From: Paracoccus caeni
Lineage (GTDB): Bacteria; Pseudomonadota; Alphaproteobacteria; Rhodobacterales; Rhodobacteraceae
DNA length: 64,000 nt
NCBI RefSeq assembly: GCF_016629665.1
Contig: NZ_JAEPRQ010000006.1
Location: forward strand, 158,576-222,575
Direction of reading: 5' to 3'
Numbering within the stretch: position 1 is the first letter of the stretch; each line of letters begins with the position of its first letter. The notes beneath the pieces are model-generated. The model had not been told where the DNA came from and made no database searches. It saw nothing but the letters and a program-made list of their open reading frames with translations. Shown here piece by piece: positions 17,841 to 27,021 of the stretch. Position numbers and translations under genes: made by a program.

Positions 17841-19232
17841 TCAGAAGTGAATCGCACGTCCGTAAGCGTCCAGCACCGATTCATGCATCATCTCGCTCAG
17901 CGTCGGATGCGGGAAGACGGTTTCCATCAGCTCTGCCTCGGTCGTCTCCAGCGTGCGGGCGACGACGTAGCCCTGGATCAGCTCGGTCACTTCCGCGCCG
18001 ACCATGTGGGCGCCCAGCAATTCGCCGGTCTTGGCGTCGAAGATGGTCTTGATCAGGCCCTCGGGCTCGCCCAGGGCGATCGCCTTGCCGTTGCCGATGA
18101 AGGGGAAGCGGCCGACCTTGATGTCGTAGCCCGCCTCTTTCGCCTTGGCTTCGGTCAGACCGACGCTGGCGACCTGCGGTTGGCAATAGGTGCAGCCCGC
18201 GATGCTGGACGGCTTGACCGGATGCGGATGACCGCCTGCGATCAGTTCGGCCACCATGACGCCCTCGTGGCTGGCCTTGTGCGCAAGCCACGGCGCGCCT
18301 GCAACGTCGCCGATGGCATAGATGCCCTCGACCCCGGTGCGGCAATATTCGTCGGTCACGATATGGGTACGATCGACCTTGATCCCCAGCTTTTCGAGGC
18401 CCAGACCCTCGACATTGCCGACGATGCCGACGGCAGAGATCACCGTGTCGAAATCTTGTGTCTCGGTCTTGCCGTCCTTTTCGATATGGGCGGTGACGGT
18501 CGCGCCCTTGCGATCCAGCTTCTTGACCGAGGCTTTCTCGACGATCTTCATGCCCTGCTTGACGAATTGCTTCTTCGCGAAGGCGCTGATTTCGGCATCC
18601 TCGACCGGCAGAACGCGGTCCATCACCTCAACCACGGTCGTATCCGCGCCAAGCGTATTGAAGAAGCTGGCAAATTCGATGCCGATCGCGCCCGATCCGA
18701 TCACCAGCAGCTTTTTCGGCATATGCGGCGGTTTCAGGGCGTGTTTGTAGTTCCAGACCAGCTTGCCATCAGGCTCCAGCCCCGGCAGTTCGCGGGCACG
18801 GGCGCCGGTGGCGATGATGATGTTCTTCGCGGTCACCTCTTCCGCGCCTTTGTCGGTTTTCACGCTGATCTTGCCGGGGGCGGTGATGTTCGCCTCGCCC
18901 ATGATCGTGGTGACCTTGTTCTTCTTGAACAGGTGGCCGATGCCGCCCGAAAGCTGCTTTGCCACGCCGCGCGAGCGGTCCACGACCTTGTCCAGATCAT
19001 AGCCGATCTTGTCGGCGGAAAGGCCGAAATCCTTGGCGCGTTCCATCAGGTGAAAGACTTCGGCGCTGCGCAGAAGCGCCTTGGTGGGGATACAGCCCCA
19101 GTTGAGGCAGATGCCGCCCAGATGCTCACGCTCGATACAGGCAACTTTAAGGCCAAGCTGCGCTGCGCGGATTGCGGCGACATATCCGCCGGGGCCTGCA
19201 CCAATCACTACCAGGTCAAAATTCTGCGCCAT
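17841..19232 (-). CDS. lpd: Dihydrolipoyl dehydrogenase
   Basis: FAD enzyme (E3) that reoxidises dihydrolipoamide in 2-oxoacid dehydrogenase complexes or the glycine cleavage system. The N-terminal FAD motif VVIGAGPGGYVAAIRAAQLG is followed by the redox disulfide in GGICLNWGCIPTKALL (Cys42, Cys47); the C-terminus has HPTLSEMMHE with the active-site His. 463 aa from MAQNFDLVV; the open frame runs 96 codons further upstream without protein-like sequence. It is not beside E1/E2 genes, so its complex cannot be told from context. Confidence 0.94.
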   Translation of the reverse strand: MAQNFDLVVIGAGPGGYVAAIRAAQLGLKVACIEREHLGGICLNWGCIPTKALLRSAEVFHLMERAKDFGLSADKIGYDLDKVVDRSRGVAKQLSGGIGHLFKKNKVTTIMGEANITAPGKISVKTDKGAEEVTAKNIIIATGARARELPGLEPDGKLVWNYKHALKPPHMPKKLLVIGSGAIGIEFASFFNTLGADTTVVEVMDRVLPVEDAEISAFAKKQFVKQGMKIVEKASVKKLDRKGATVTAHIEKDGKTETQDFDTVISAVGIVGNVEGLGLEKLGIKVDRTHIVTDEYCRTGVEGIYAIGDVAGAPWLAHKASHEGVMVAELIAGGHPHPVKPSSIAGCTYCQPQVASVGLTEAKAKEAGYDIKVGRFPFIGNGKAIALGEPEGLIKTIFDAKTGELLGAHMVGAEVTELIQGYVVARTLETTEAELMETVFPHPTLSEMMHESVLDAYGRAIHF

Positions 19233-19341
19233 TCTTCCCCCCTGAACTGAAGATAGTTCAGCGTTAAACCATTTCCGGTGGGGCAGCAAGACGCCGGGCC
19301 GGGGTGAGAACCAGCCCTGCGCCAGACGCAAAGGTGCTGAT

Positions 19342-20667
19342 TCAGCGGGGATTTTCGGGATTTGGGGCGGTGTCGCTGGTAGCGGTAAGGCCTTCAGTTT
19401 CAGCGGCTTCCTGCGTCTCATCGGGGTTTGGCTGGCTGTCCGACTGCGCCTCGTCCAGCGACGCCTCGACCGCAATGGTGGTCGCTGATGGGGTAATGAC
19501 GGCGAAATTCCCCTGCTCATCCGGCGTCAATGCGCGGCGGCGGGTGGTCCGCCAGGCGGCATATCCGGTCAGCAGCGCCAGCAGCACGCCCATATAGATC
19601 CAGTAGCCATCCGGCCCGACCAGATCCATCAGCGAGCCGGTCAGCATCGGTCCACCCATCGAGCCGACGCCATAGATGAACAGCAACCCGGCCGAGGCGG
19701 CGGCCATATCGCTTTGATCCAGATAGTCGTTGGTATAGGCCAGCAGCAGCGCATAGATCGGGTTGGCAACGCCGCCCATGATCGCGCCTGCGATGACCAG
19801 ACCGACGGTGCCCGGTTGGATGATGATTACCATCAGCCCGCAGATCGTGCCCAAAGCGGCAAGGATCAAGACCAGCTTGCGGCGGTCATAGCGGTCCGAG
19901 ATCCAGCCGATCGGATATTGCAGCACCAGCCCGCCCGCATAGATCGCCGCCACGAAAAGCGAGATCTGCGCCACCGACAACCCGATCTGCGCGCCCCAGA
20001 CCGACGACATGCCCGCCAGAACCGAGAATACACCCCCCATCAGGAAGATCCCCACACAGCCCAGCGGCGAGGCGCGGTATAGCCTGATGAAGCTCATCCT
20101 CTTGATGGTCTGAAACTGCGGCGCGGGTTGCGCCGACAGCAGGATCGGCAAAAAGGCCAGCGAGACCAGAACCGAGGGGATGATGAACAGAAGATAGCCG
20201 TCGGCATCGGGGATGTTCAGCATCGCCTGCGCGGCCACGATCCCCAGAAGCTGCACGATCATATAGGCCGACAGGGTCTGCCCGCGCGTCTCGTTGGTCG
20301 AACCTTCGTTGAGCCAGCTTTCCGCCGTCACATAGACCCCGCAGAAGCAGAAGCCGATCAGCAGGCGCAGCAGCGACCACGAAATCCAGTTCGGCTCGAC
20401 CGCGAACAGAACCAGTGCCGAGGAAATCAGCGTGCCAAGCGCCGCGAAGACACGGACATGGCCGACATTCTTGATACATGCTGGCACCGCAAGCGAGCCA
20501 AGCAGAAAGCCCGCGTAATAGCTGGCCATCACCACCGACATCTGGAAGGTCGGGATGCCCTCGCCCACGCCGCGGATGCCCAGAAGCGTGCCATGCATGC
20601 CGTTGCCGATCATCAGCAACAGGATACCCAGAAGCAGAGGCCAGGTGGTGCGCAGAACGGAAATCAT
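19342..20667 (-). CDS. MFS transporter (YcaD-like)
   Basis: 441-aa major facilitator protein with about 12 membrane segments. It resembles the YcaD/UMF-type MFS group: ASYYAGFLLGSLAVPACIKNVGHVRVFAA, then LLIGFCFCGVYVTAESWLN and the loop QYPIGWISDRYDRRKLV. The last ~65 residues are a polar, acidic tail (DEAQSDSQPNPDETQEAAE) probably in the cytoplasm. It lies 82 nt downstream of queA on the same strand and may share its transcript. Substrate unknown. Confidence 0.85.
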   Translation of the reverse strand: MISVLRTTWPLLLGILLLMIGNGMHGTLLGIRGVGEGIPTFQMSVVMASYYAGFLLGSLAVPACIKNVGHVRVFAALGTLISSALVLFAVEPNWISWSLLRLLIGFCFCGVYVTAESWLNEGSTNETRGQTLSAYMIVQLLGIVAAQAMLNIPDADGYLLFIIPSVLVSLAFLPILLSAQPAPQFQTIKRMSFIRLYRASPLGCVGIFLMGGVFSVLAGMSSVWGAQIGLSVAQISLFVAAIYAGGLVLQYPIGWISDRYDRRKLVLILAALGTICGLMVIIIQPGTVGLVIAGAIMGGVANPIYALLLAYTNDYLDQSDMAAASAGLLFIYGVGSMGGPMLTGSLMDLVGPDGYWIYMGVLLALLTGYAAWRTTRRRALTPDEQGNFAVITPSATTIAVEASLDEAQSDSQPNPDETQEAAETEGLTATSDTAPNPENPR

Positions 20668-20749
20668 CGCAGGTCTCGTCTCGTCAGGCGTGGCGGGAAA
20701 CTCAGCTTACGGCCCTAGTCCGCGACGGGTGCAGAAACCAGTGGCAAAG

Positions 20750-21799
20750 TCACTTGGGAAGCAGCAACGATGCGTCACCATAACTGAAGAAACGATAGCC
20801 GTCACCGATGGCATGGGCATAGATTTCAAGGATCTTGTCGCGCCCGACAAGGGAGGAAACGAGCATCAGCAGCGTCGATTTCGGCAGGTGAAAATTGGTC
20901 ATCAGCCCGTCGGTCACCCGGAATTGATAGCCGGGATAGATGAAGATGTCGGTGGTGCCCTGAAATGCCTGCATTTGCCCGTCAGCGCTGGCCGCCGATT
21001 CGATCAGCCGCAGCGCCGTGGTGCCGACCGGGATGATCCGCCGCCCCTCTGCCTTGGCGCGGTTGATACGCGCGGCGGCATCCGCGCTGACCTCGCCCCA
21101 TTCGGCATGCATCCGGTGAGTGGTCACATCCTCGACCTTCACCGGCAGAAAGGTGCCTGCCCCGACATGCAGGGTGACATGGACGAATTCGACCCCCCGC
21201 TCGCGCAACGCATCCAGAAGCGGGCGGTCGAAATGCAGGCTGGCGGTCGGTGCGGCAACGGCACCCTGCCGCTCGGCCCAGACGGTCTGATAATCCTCGT
21301 GGTCCTGCGCATCGGGGGCGCGAAGCGCGGCGATATAGGGCGGCAGCGGCATCGCGCCCACCTCGGCCAGCGCGGCGTCAAAGGCGTCGCCCTCGGCATC
21401 GAAGATCAGGCGCAGACCGTCGCCGTCGATTTCGGCCACCTCTGCCGACAGCCGGTCGCCGAAGCGGATCACCTCTCCCACCTGCAGCTTGCGCATCGGC
21501 TTGGCCAGCGCGCGCCAGCCCTCGGCTGCGGGTTCAAGCAGTGTCACCTCGATCTTCGCCACCGCCTCGCCCTGCAGGGTCTGTCGGTGACGATGGCCGG
21601 TCAGGCGCGCGGGGATGACCTTGGTGTCGTTCAGCACCAGCACATCGCCCGGACGCAGAATCAGCGGCAGGTCGCTGACGTGCCGGTCTTCGATCCCGCC
21701 GCCCTCGGACAGCAGCAGACGGGCCGAGCTGCGCGGATGGGCAGGTCGGGTTGCGATCAGTTCGCGCGGCAGGTCGAAGTCGAAATCATCCAGTTTCAT
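20750..21799 (-). CDS. queA: tRNA preQ1(34) S-adenosylmethionine ribosyltransferase-isomerase
   Basis: Enzyme that transfers and isomerises ribose from SAM to preQ1 in the tRNA wobble position, the penultimate step in queuosine synthesis. Family motifs: [56 protein letters not shown] and [16 protein letters not shown]. 349 aa, normal. MKLDDFDFD is the family N-terminus; 22 upstream codons are ignored. No tgt neighbour; divergent from bfd. Confidence 0.95.
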   Translation of the reverse strand: MKLDDFDFDLPRELIATRPAHPRSSARLLLSEGGGIEDRHVSDLPLILRPGDVLVLNDTKVIPARLTGHRHRQTLQGEAVAKIEVTLLEPAAEGWRALAKPMRKLQVGEVIRFGDRLSAEVAEIDGDGLRLIFDAEGDAFDAALAEVGAMPLPPYIAALRAPDAQDHEDYQTVWAERQGAVAAPTASLHFDRPLLDALRERGVEFVHVTLHVGAGTFLPVKVEDVTTHRMHAEWGEVSADAAARINRAKAEGRRIIPVGTTALRLIESAASADGQMQAFQGTTDIFIYPGYQFRVTDGLMTNFHLPKSTLLMLVSSLVGRDKILEIYAHAIGDGYRFFSYGDASLLLPK

Positions 21800-21855
21800 G
21801 AAGCGCTTCTGCGTCCGGCACCGGGTTTCGTCAAGCACGCTCGCCCTTCCGTGAT

Positions 21856-21876
21856 GACCAAGCAAAAAACTTGGTC
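21856..21876. promoter_or_regulatory. Perfect palindrome upstream of bfd-bfr
   Basis: GACCAAG-CAAAAAA-CTTGGTC is a perfect 7-bp inverted repeat with a 7-nt A-rich centre, in the 126-nt spacer between divergent queA and bfd. Neither neighbour ends here, so a terminator makes no sense; a regulator site is more likely. Given the bacterioferritin operon, an iron-responsive regulator is a natural guess, but the sequence does not match a Fur box I can name. Confidence 0.45.
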
Positions 21877-21925
21877 TTTACAAGTCCGACAGATTTGGTA
21901 AGTTTCGCAAGAACAGGAGCCATAG

Positions 21926-22201
21926 ATGATCGTCTGCCACTGCACCCAGATCTCGGACCATGAGATCGTCGCCGCGATAAAATGGATGCGGGCCGCAGAC
22001 CCCGAAACGATCATCACCCCGGGAAAGATATACCACGCCCTTGGGAAGCGTGCGGATTGTGGTGGCTGTATGCCACTCTTTCTGGACACCATGCGTCACT
22101 GCGCTAGTCTGGAGGTAGCCCCGCCTATTTTGCGGGCCAAAACAGACAGACAGAAAGGCATCCCAGATGAAGGGCGACGCAAAGGTCATCGAATATCTTA
22201 A
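21926..22201 (+). CDS. bfd: Bacterioferritin-associated ferredoxin (BFD-like [2Fe-2S])
   Basis: Small electron carrier that docks on bacterioferritin and reduces stored Fe(III) for release. Cys4 and Cys6 (CHC) and Cys45/Cys48 (CGGC) give the CxC-x38-CxxC set of a BFD-type 2Fe-2S cluster; the spacing is a few residues longer than in the classical family. 91 aa, with a ~25-residue basic tail ([20 protein letters not shown]) encoded in the region that overlaps bfr by 35 nt. SD AGGAG lies 7 nt before the start. Confidence 0.88.
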   Translation: MIVCHCTQISDHEIVAAIKWMRAADPETIITPGKIYHALGKRADCGGCMPLFLDTMRHCASLEVAPPILRAKTDRQKGIPDEGRRKGHRIS

Positions 22202-22652
22202 CGCAGCTCTGCGCTCCGAATTGACTGCGGTCAGCCAGTATTGGTTGCATTATCGCCTACAGGAAGATTGGGGATATGGTCGGATCGCCGCCAAGTCCCG
22301 CGCAGAATCCATCGAGGAAATGAACCACGCGGATCGGCTGATCCAGCGAATCATTTTCCTTGAGGGGCATCCCAACCTGCAGAAACTGGATCCGCTTCGC
22401 ATCGGTCAGGATCTGAAAGAGACGCTGGAATCGGATCTGGCGGGCGAACATGATGCGCGCAACCTGTATATCGAGGCGCGCGACCACTGCGAAAGCGTTG
22501 GCGATTATGTCAGCAAGGCGCTGTTCGAGGATCTGATCGCGGATGAGGAAGGCCATATCGACTTCCTCGAAACCCAGATCCAACTGCACGACACGATCGG
22601 GCCGCAGAATTACGGCCATCTGAACGCTCTGCCGGCGAACGAAGCCGAATAA
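22167..22652 (+). CDS. bfr: Bacterioferritin
   Basis: Heme-containing iron-storage protein of 161 aa that forms 24-mers with heme between subunit pairs. All ferroxidase ligands are in register: Glu18, Glu51, His54, Glu94, Glu127 and His130; Met52 is the heme ligand. Starts inside the bfd coding region (35-nt overlap in another frame), implying coupled translation. A GC-rich imperfect hairpin follows the stop at ~22660-22695 and could end transcription. Confidence 0.96.
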   Translation: MKGDAKVIEYLNAALRSELTAVSQYWLHYRLQEDWGYGRIAAKSRAESIEEMNHADRLIQRIIFLEGHPNLQKLDPLRIGQDLKETLESDLAGEHDARNLYIEARDHCESVGDYVSKALFEDLIADEEGHIDFLETQIQLHDTIGPQNYGHLNALPANEAE

Positions 22653-22721
22653 GCGATCCGCGCCCTGCCCGCCTGAAGGCTGGCGGGGCGCCTGATACGT
22701 ATCCTTGCCGATTAAAGCCGA

Positions 22722-22738
22722 GGGCAGTGCCCGACCGC
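22722..22738. repeat. Partial inverted copy of the 72-bp repeat
   Basis: GGGCAGTGCCCGACCGC is the exact reverse complement of bases 22837-22853 in repeat copy 2, and of 8660-8676 in copy 1. Together with copy 2 it makes an inverted pair separated by ~98 nt in the bfr-pheT spacer, both elements lying between convergent genes. Confidence 0.7.
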
Positions 22739-22820
22739 GGGTGAGCACCTGCGATAGTGGTTATACCCGCTTTATCGTGCAAACCCGTCGAACATCTCTG
22801 TTGCGCGCAACATCACCGAA

Positions 22821-22892
22821 GTGCCCGCCCATCCGGGCGGTCGGGCACTGCCCGGCGTCGCCCAAGGGCGACTTGATTCCGGGCGGGTGCCT
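22821..22892. repeat. Dispersed structured repeat, copy 2 (~72 bp)
   Basis: Matches copy 1 (8644-8715) with three substitutions. One of them restores GTCGCCC-AA-GGGCGAC as a perfect hairpin in this copy. It sits 20 nt after the pheT stop codon, between convergent bfr and pheT, so it could act as a transcript end or mRNA stabiliser for either gene. The remaining bases of the 22653-22911 spacer hold only the partial copy and a GC-rich hairpin. Confidence 0.85.
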
Positions 22893-22911
22893 TAGCTTCA
22901 GCGGGCTGGGC

Positions 22912-25299
22912 TTACGCTCGCAGCTTCCCGCCCGTCGCCTTTTCGACCTTCTCGATGATCTTCTGGCTTACCGCCTCGATCTCGGCATCGGTCAGGGTCT
23001 TGTCGCGCGGTTGCAGGCGGGCGGTGATGGCGATGGATTTCTGCCCACCTTCCAGCCCGGTGAACTGATCAAAGACCGCCACATGCTCGATCAGCGCCTT
23101 GTCGGCACCGGCGGCGGCATTGACCAGAGTCAGCGCCTCGACCTGCGGGCCGACGACGAAGGCAAAGTCACGCTCGACCGCTTGCAACTCGGAAATATCC
23201 AGCGCCGCGCGGGTCGCGGTTTTCACCTTCGGGAAGGGCACATTCGCCACCTGCACGGTGAAGGCCACTGCCGGTCCCTTCACGTCCAGCGCTTTCAGCA
23301 CCTTCGGATGAACCTCGCCAAAGGTCGCCAGCACATTCGGCCCAAGCGCGATATTGCCCGCCCTACCCGGATGCCACCAGCCGTCCAGCTTGCGGTTGAT
23401 CTGCGATTTCGCCGGCGCGCCGATGCTGGCCAGAACCGCCTCGGCATCGGCTTTGGCGTCGTAGAGATCCACCTTGCGACGGCTGCCATAGGGATCGCGC
23501 GGCGTGGTGGAGCCGACCAGAAGCCCGGTCAGTTGCACCGCCTGATCGCCCGGCTCACCGGCAGCGAAAACCGGCCCGATCTCGAACAGCGCGAGATCCG
23601 AAAAGCCGCGCGCCTGATTGCGCGACGCCGCAGCCAGCAGGCCCGGCAGCAGGTCGGGGCGCAGATGGGTCATCTCGCTGCTGATCGGGTTTTCGACGCG
23701 GACGGCATCCGCGCCGCCACCGAACAGCTTCGCCGCCTCTTCCGCGATGAAGCTGTAGGTGACGCATTCATTATAGCCAAGCGCCGCCGCCTGACGACGG
23801 GCCGCGCTTTCGCGGACCTGCAGCGGCGTCAGGATCGGCAGCGGCACACCGGCGCGCGGACGCGGCAGCGGCTTGCCCTCCAGCCCGGTCAGGCTGGCGA
23901 TACGGGCGATTTCCTCGACCAGATCGGCCTCGCCCAGCACATCGGGACGCCATGTCGGCACCTGCGCCATGTCGCCTTCCATCCGAAAGCCAAGCGCTTC
24001 CAGCGTGGCGCGCTGCATGGCCTCGGGGATGTCCAGACCGACAAGGCTGGCGGTGCGCGCCGGATCAAGGCGATAGGCGCGCGAGGTATCGGGAACCGCG
24101 CCCGCCTCGACCACCTCGGACGGCTCACCGCCGCAGAGATCAAGGATAAGCTGCGTTGCCAGTTCCAGACCCGGACGGGTGAAGGTCGGATCGACGCCAC
24201 GTTCGAACCGATAGCGGGCATCGCTGTTGATCTTCATCGCCCGGCCCGTCGCGGCAATCGCAATCGGGTCCCAATAGGCGCTTTCAAGGAACACATCGGT
24301 CGTCTCGTCCGAGCAGCCCGAATGTTCGCCCCCCATGATCCCGGCAATGCTTTCGGGACCGTTCTGATCGGCAATGACCATCGCACCTTCCGGCAGCGCA
24401 TAGGTCTTGCCGTCCAGCGCAAGGATTTCCTCGCCCGGCGTCGCAGGACGCACCAGCAGATCGCCCGCAACCTTCGCCACGTCAAAGACATGCAGCGGGC
24501 GGTTCAGATCGTAGGTAAACAGGTTCGTCACATCGACCAGCGTATTGATCGGGCGCAGGCCGATGGCCTTCAGCCGTTTTTGCAGCCATTCCGGCGCGGG
24601 GCCGTTCTTCACGCCACGGATCACCCGGCCCGAGAAATAGGGCGCCTTGGCCGCGATCTCTGGCGCGATGGTCACATTGATCGGGCTGGCGAAGCGGCCT
24701 TCGACCGCCGACTGTGCCAGCGGCTTCAGCGTGCCCAGACCACGCGCCGCCAGATCGCGGGCGATGCCGCGAACGCCAAGCGCATCGGGGCGGTTGGGGG
24801 TGATCTTGATATAGATCATCGGATCGATCTTTTCGGGCGCATTGGCGGCCAGCCAGTCTACGAAACGCTGACCGACCTCGCCCGAGGGCAGTTCGATGAT
24901 GCCGTCATGTTCTTCTGACAGTTCCAGTTCCCGCTCGGACGCCATCATGCCGTGGCTTTCGATGCCACGGATCTTGCCGATGCCCAGCGTGGTATCGATC
25001 CCCGGCACGTAATCGCCGGGCTTCGCCAGAACGCCGATCAGCCCGGCCCGCGCATTCGGCGCGCCGCAGACGACCTGCTTCTCGCCCTCATCCGTCACCA
25101 CGCGCAGCACGCGCAGCCGGTCGGCATCGGGATGCTGCTCGGCATGTTCGATCTTGGCCAGCGTGAAACCACGCAACTTGGCGGCGGGATCGAAGACTTC
25201 TTCGACCTCAAGGCCAAGATCGGTCAGCGCCTCGGTGATCTCGTCAAGCGAGGCGGCGGTGTCGAGATGCTCCTTGAGCCAGGAGAGGGTGAATTTCAT
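22912..25299 (-). CDS. pheT: Phenylalanyl-tRNA synthetase, beta subunit
   Basis: 795-aa beta chain of the (alpha-beta)2 enzyme that charges tRNA-Phe. In order: N-terminal MKFTLSWLKEHLDTAASLDEI, an EMAP/tRNA-binding OB domain (residues ~40-155, VVCGAPNARAGLIGVLA), B3/B4 editing domain, B5 domain, catalytic-like domain and C-terminal anticodon-binding (FDX-ACB) domain ending KVEKATGGKLRA. The open frame extends ~156 codons upstream into non-protein-like sequence. pheS is not adjacent, unlike the usual pheST operon; a hairpin lies just before the start. Confidence 0.96.
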   Translation of the reverse strand: MKFTLSWLKEHLDTAASLDEITEALTDLGLEVEEVFDPAAKLRGFTLAKIEHAEQHPDADRLRVLRVVTDEGEKQVVCGAPNARAGLIGVLAKPGDYVPGIDTTLGIGKIRGIESHGMMASERELELSEEHDGIIELPSGEVGQRFVDWLAANAPEKIDPMIYIKITPNRPDALGVRGIARDLAARGLGTLKPLAQSAVEGRFASPINVTIAPEIAAKAPYFSGRVIRGVKNGPAPEWLQKRLKAIGLRPINTLVDVTNLFTYDLNRPLHVFDVAKVAGDLLVRPATPGEEILALDGKTYALPEGAMVIADQNGPESIAGIMGGEHSGCSDETTDVFLESAYWDPIAIAATGRAMKINSDARYRFERGVDPTFTRPGLELATQLILDLCGGEPSEVVEAGAVPDTSRAYRLDPARTASLVGLDIPEAMQRATLEALGFRMEGDMAQVPTWRPDVLGEADLVEEIARIASLTGLEGKPLPRPRAGVPLPILTPLQVRESAARRQAAALGYNECVTYSFIAEEAAKLFGGGADAVRVENPISSEMTHLRPDLLPGLLAAASRNQARGFSDLALFEIGPVFAAGEPGDQAVQLTGLLVGSTTPRDPYGSRRKVDLYDAKADAEAVLASIGAPAKSQINRKLDGWWHPGRAGNIALGPNVLATFGEVHPKVLKALDVKGPAVAFTVQVANVPFPKVKTATRAALDISELQAVERDFAFVVGPQVEALTLVNAAAGADKALIEHVAVFDQFTGLEGGQKSIAITARLQPRDKTLTDAEIEAVSQKIIEKVEKATGGKLRA

Positions 25300-25313
25300 G
25301 GCGCGGCTTTCCA

Positions 25314-25333
25314 GTTCAGGGCCGACCCTGAAC
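25314..25333 (-). promoter_or_regulatory. Leader hairpin before pheT
   Basis: GTTCAGGG-TCGG-CCCTGAAC (minus strand) is a perfect 8-bp stem with a 4-nt loop, ending about 14 nt before the pheT AUG, where it would flank or partly cover the ribosome binding site. A role in translational control is possible; no leader peptide rich in Phe codons is evident in the 220-nt spacer, which otherwise carries the promoter region of the next gene. Confidence 0.4.
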
Positions 25334-25518
25334 CGGGCCGGATCGTTCTGAGCCTTGAACCTGCCCTTCGCCCGCAGGTCAAGCGCCAACGGAGATTTTT
25401 GATCGCAACAGCGTGTCCTCTCTGCCGATTTAGACGATTGCCGAGGTCGTTTCGGGATGCCAAAGTCAGGCGTGATCACCACCACCGACCACCCGGTGCG
25501 TATTTGAGGATGCGATTG

Positions 25519-26868
25519 ATGAACTACAGAAATTCGTTGCTTGGCAGCGTCGCGATCTGCGGCATGGTGCTGACCGGACCGGCATTCGCGCAAGACGCTG
25601 CGGCACCCGCAGAAGAACCCGGCGTGCAGACCCTTGATCCCCTTGGCGGCGAGGCGACCGAAGCCCAAAGTGGCGTCACGCCGTCTTGCGGCAATGTCGG
25701 TCAGGTTGTCTGGCTGGGCGGTGACGAAAGCACGTCCGAGATCGGGTCCGCCAACGCGCCTCTGCAACAGAACGTGCAGATCGCAGGCGGTCAGGTTACC
25801 GCCTTCGCCTTCTCGAATGCGGGCGCAAGCCAGCAGGTCAGGATCGAGGTTCAGGCCGATGGCAACGATCCGATGGTCACGCTGACCACCGCAGAAGGCG
25901 AATATATCGGCGAGAATGACGACGCGCCCGAAAGCCTCAATTCACGGCTCGAATCGAATGTCGGACCGGGTGTCTATTGCGCGCAGGTCGAAAGCATCCG
26001 CGGCGAGAATATGACCGCCACCGTGCAGGTCGGCCGTCAGGATCAACCGGCCCTGCTGAGCGACAGCTATTATGACGACAGCAGCACCAGCAGCGGCAAC
26101 ATGATCGCCTGCACCGCTGAAACCGACGCCGCACCGCTGGTCGAGGGGGCGCTGGATCAGAGCCTGCCGAATGGCGCGGCGACCGCCAGCGCCGATGGTA
26201 TGGCGACCGGCTATTACCGCTTTACCTTGGGCGAGCCGACCGCATTGACGCTGCGCGCCAGCTCGAACGGCGATCTGGACCCCTATCTGGCGCTTTACGA
26301 CGCCAATGGCGTTTCCATCGCCGAGAATGACGATGCCGATGGCCTGAACTCGCGTCTCGATTTCGTCGAGGAACTGGCGGCGGGCGATTACTGCATCGGG
26401 GTGATGCCGCTGAGCTATGGCCAAGGCCAGATCCAGCTTTCCGCCGAGGCGCTGGACCGCGACAGCTTCCTGCGTCAGGCCTATGACCGCGGCGAGATGG
26501 TGCCGCCCGCAGACAGCAACCACCCGGTTCAGGAATTCGATCTGGCGGGAACCCGTCACACCGTTCTTCTGAACAGCGGCAAGGCCCAGTGGCTGCGCTT
26601 TCAGGTAACCGAGCCTTCGGTCGTGGTCGTCTATGCCTATGGCTCGCTTTCCGGCGCGGACCCGAAACTGGCGATGTTCTCGCAGGCGGGGTCGGTGATC
26701 GGCCAGAATGACGACTGGAACGACGGCACCGACAGCAAACTTGGCCCGCTGGAACTGGCCCCCGGCACCTATCTGGTTGCCGTGTCGGATGTGAACTCGC
26801 AGGGCGGCACCGGCAGCGCGGTGCGGCCTCTGGGCGTGATGTTCGATCTTTACAACAAGGTGCAGTAA
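25519..26868 (+). CDS. Secreted protein with three PPC-like repeats
   Basis: 449 aa with a signal peptide (MNYRNSLLGSVAICGMVLTGPAFAQ as the full leader region; cleavage probably after AFA). Three repeats resemble bacterial pre-peptidase C-terminal (PPC) domains: each has a D-P-x-L/V strand, then a G-x-x-I/V-x-x-N-D-D turn, then S-R-L or S-K-L and an A/P-G-x-Y strand. The NDD turns lie at residues 133, 270 and 397. PPC domains are usually appended to secreted proteases, but no protease domain is visible here, so it may be a stand-alone periplasmic or cell-surface protein. The start at 25519 is preceded by GAGGA with 8 nt spacing; an ATG three codons earlier overlaps that SD. Confidence 0.75.
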   Translation: MNYRNSLLGSVAICGMVLTGPAFAQDAAAPAEEPGVQTLDPLGGEATEAQSGVTPSCGNVGQVVWLGGDESTSEIGSANAPLQQNVQIAGGQVTAFAFSNAGASQQVRIEVQADGNDPMVTLTTAEGEYIGENDDAPESLNSRLESNVGPGVYCAQVESIRGENMTATVQVGRQDQPALLSDSYYDDSSTSSGNMIACTAETDAAPLVEGALDQSLPNGAATASADGMATGYYRFTLGEPTALTLRASSNGDLDPYLALYDANGVSIAENDDADGLNSRLDFVEELAAGDYCIGVMPLSYGQGQIQLSAEALDRDSFLRQAYDRGEMVPPADSNHPVQEFDLAGTRHTVLLNSGKAQWLRFQVTEPSVVVVYAYGSLSGADPKLAMFSQAGSVIGQNDDWNDGTDSKLGPLELAPGTYLVAVSDVNSQGGTGSAVRPLGVMFDLYNKVQ

Positions 26869-26875
26869 CACCGTC

Positions 26876-26914
26876 CCCCGCCCGGCAGGAAACTTTGATT
26901 CTTGCCGGGCGGGG
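26876..26914. terminator. Hairpin after the PPC-repeat gene
   Basis: CCCCGCCCGGCAGGAA (26876-26891) pairs with TTCTTGCCGGGCGGGG (26899-26914) with one mismatch. It begins 7 nt after the stop codon. There is no T-run, but the very stable stem suggests transcript ending or 3'-end protection. Confidence 0.6.
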
Positions 26915-27021
26915 TGCTGCCCATGGCGGGCTGGCATTGCGAACAGGCTCTTGCCTGCCGGGCCTTCGTTCCTATCTCTGATATGCGGGCCGAAAGCGGC
27001 GCCGCGTGACAGGAGCGATGG

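Noticed and set aside
22705..24918. Very long open frame on the plus strand across pheT (737 codons)
   Set aside because: It is antisense to pheT, with Arg/His/Gln-rich composition typical of mirror frames in GC-rich DNA and no family signature.
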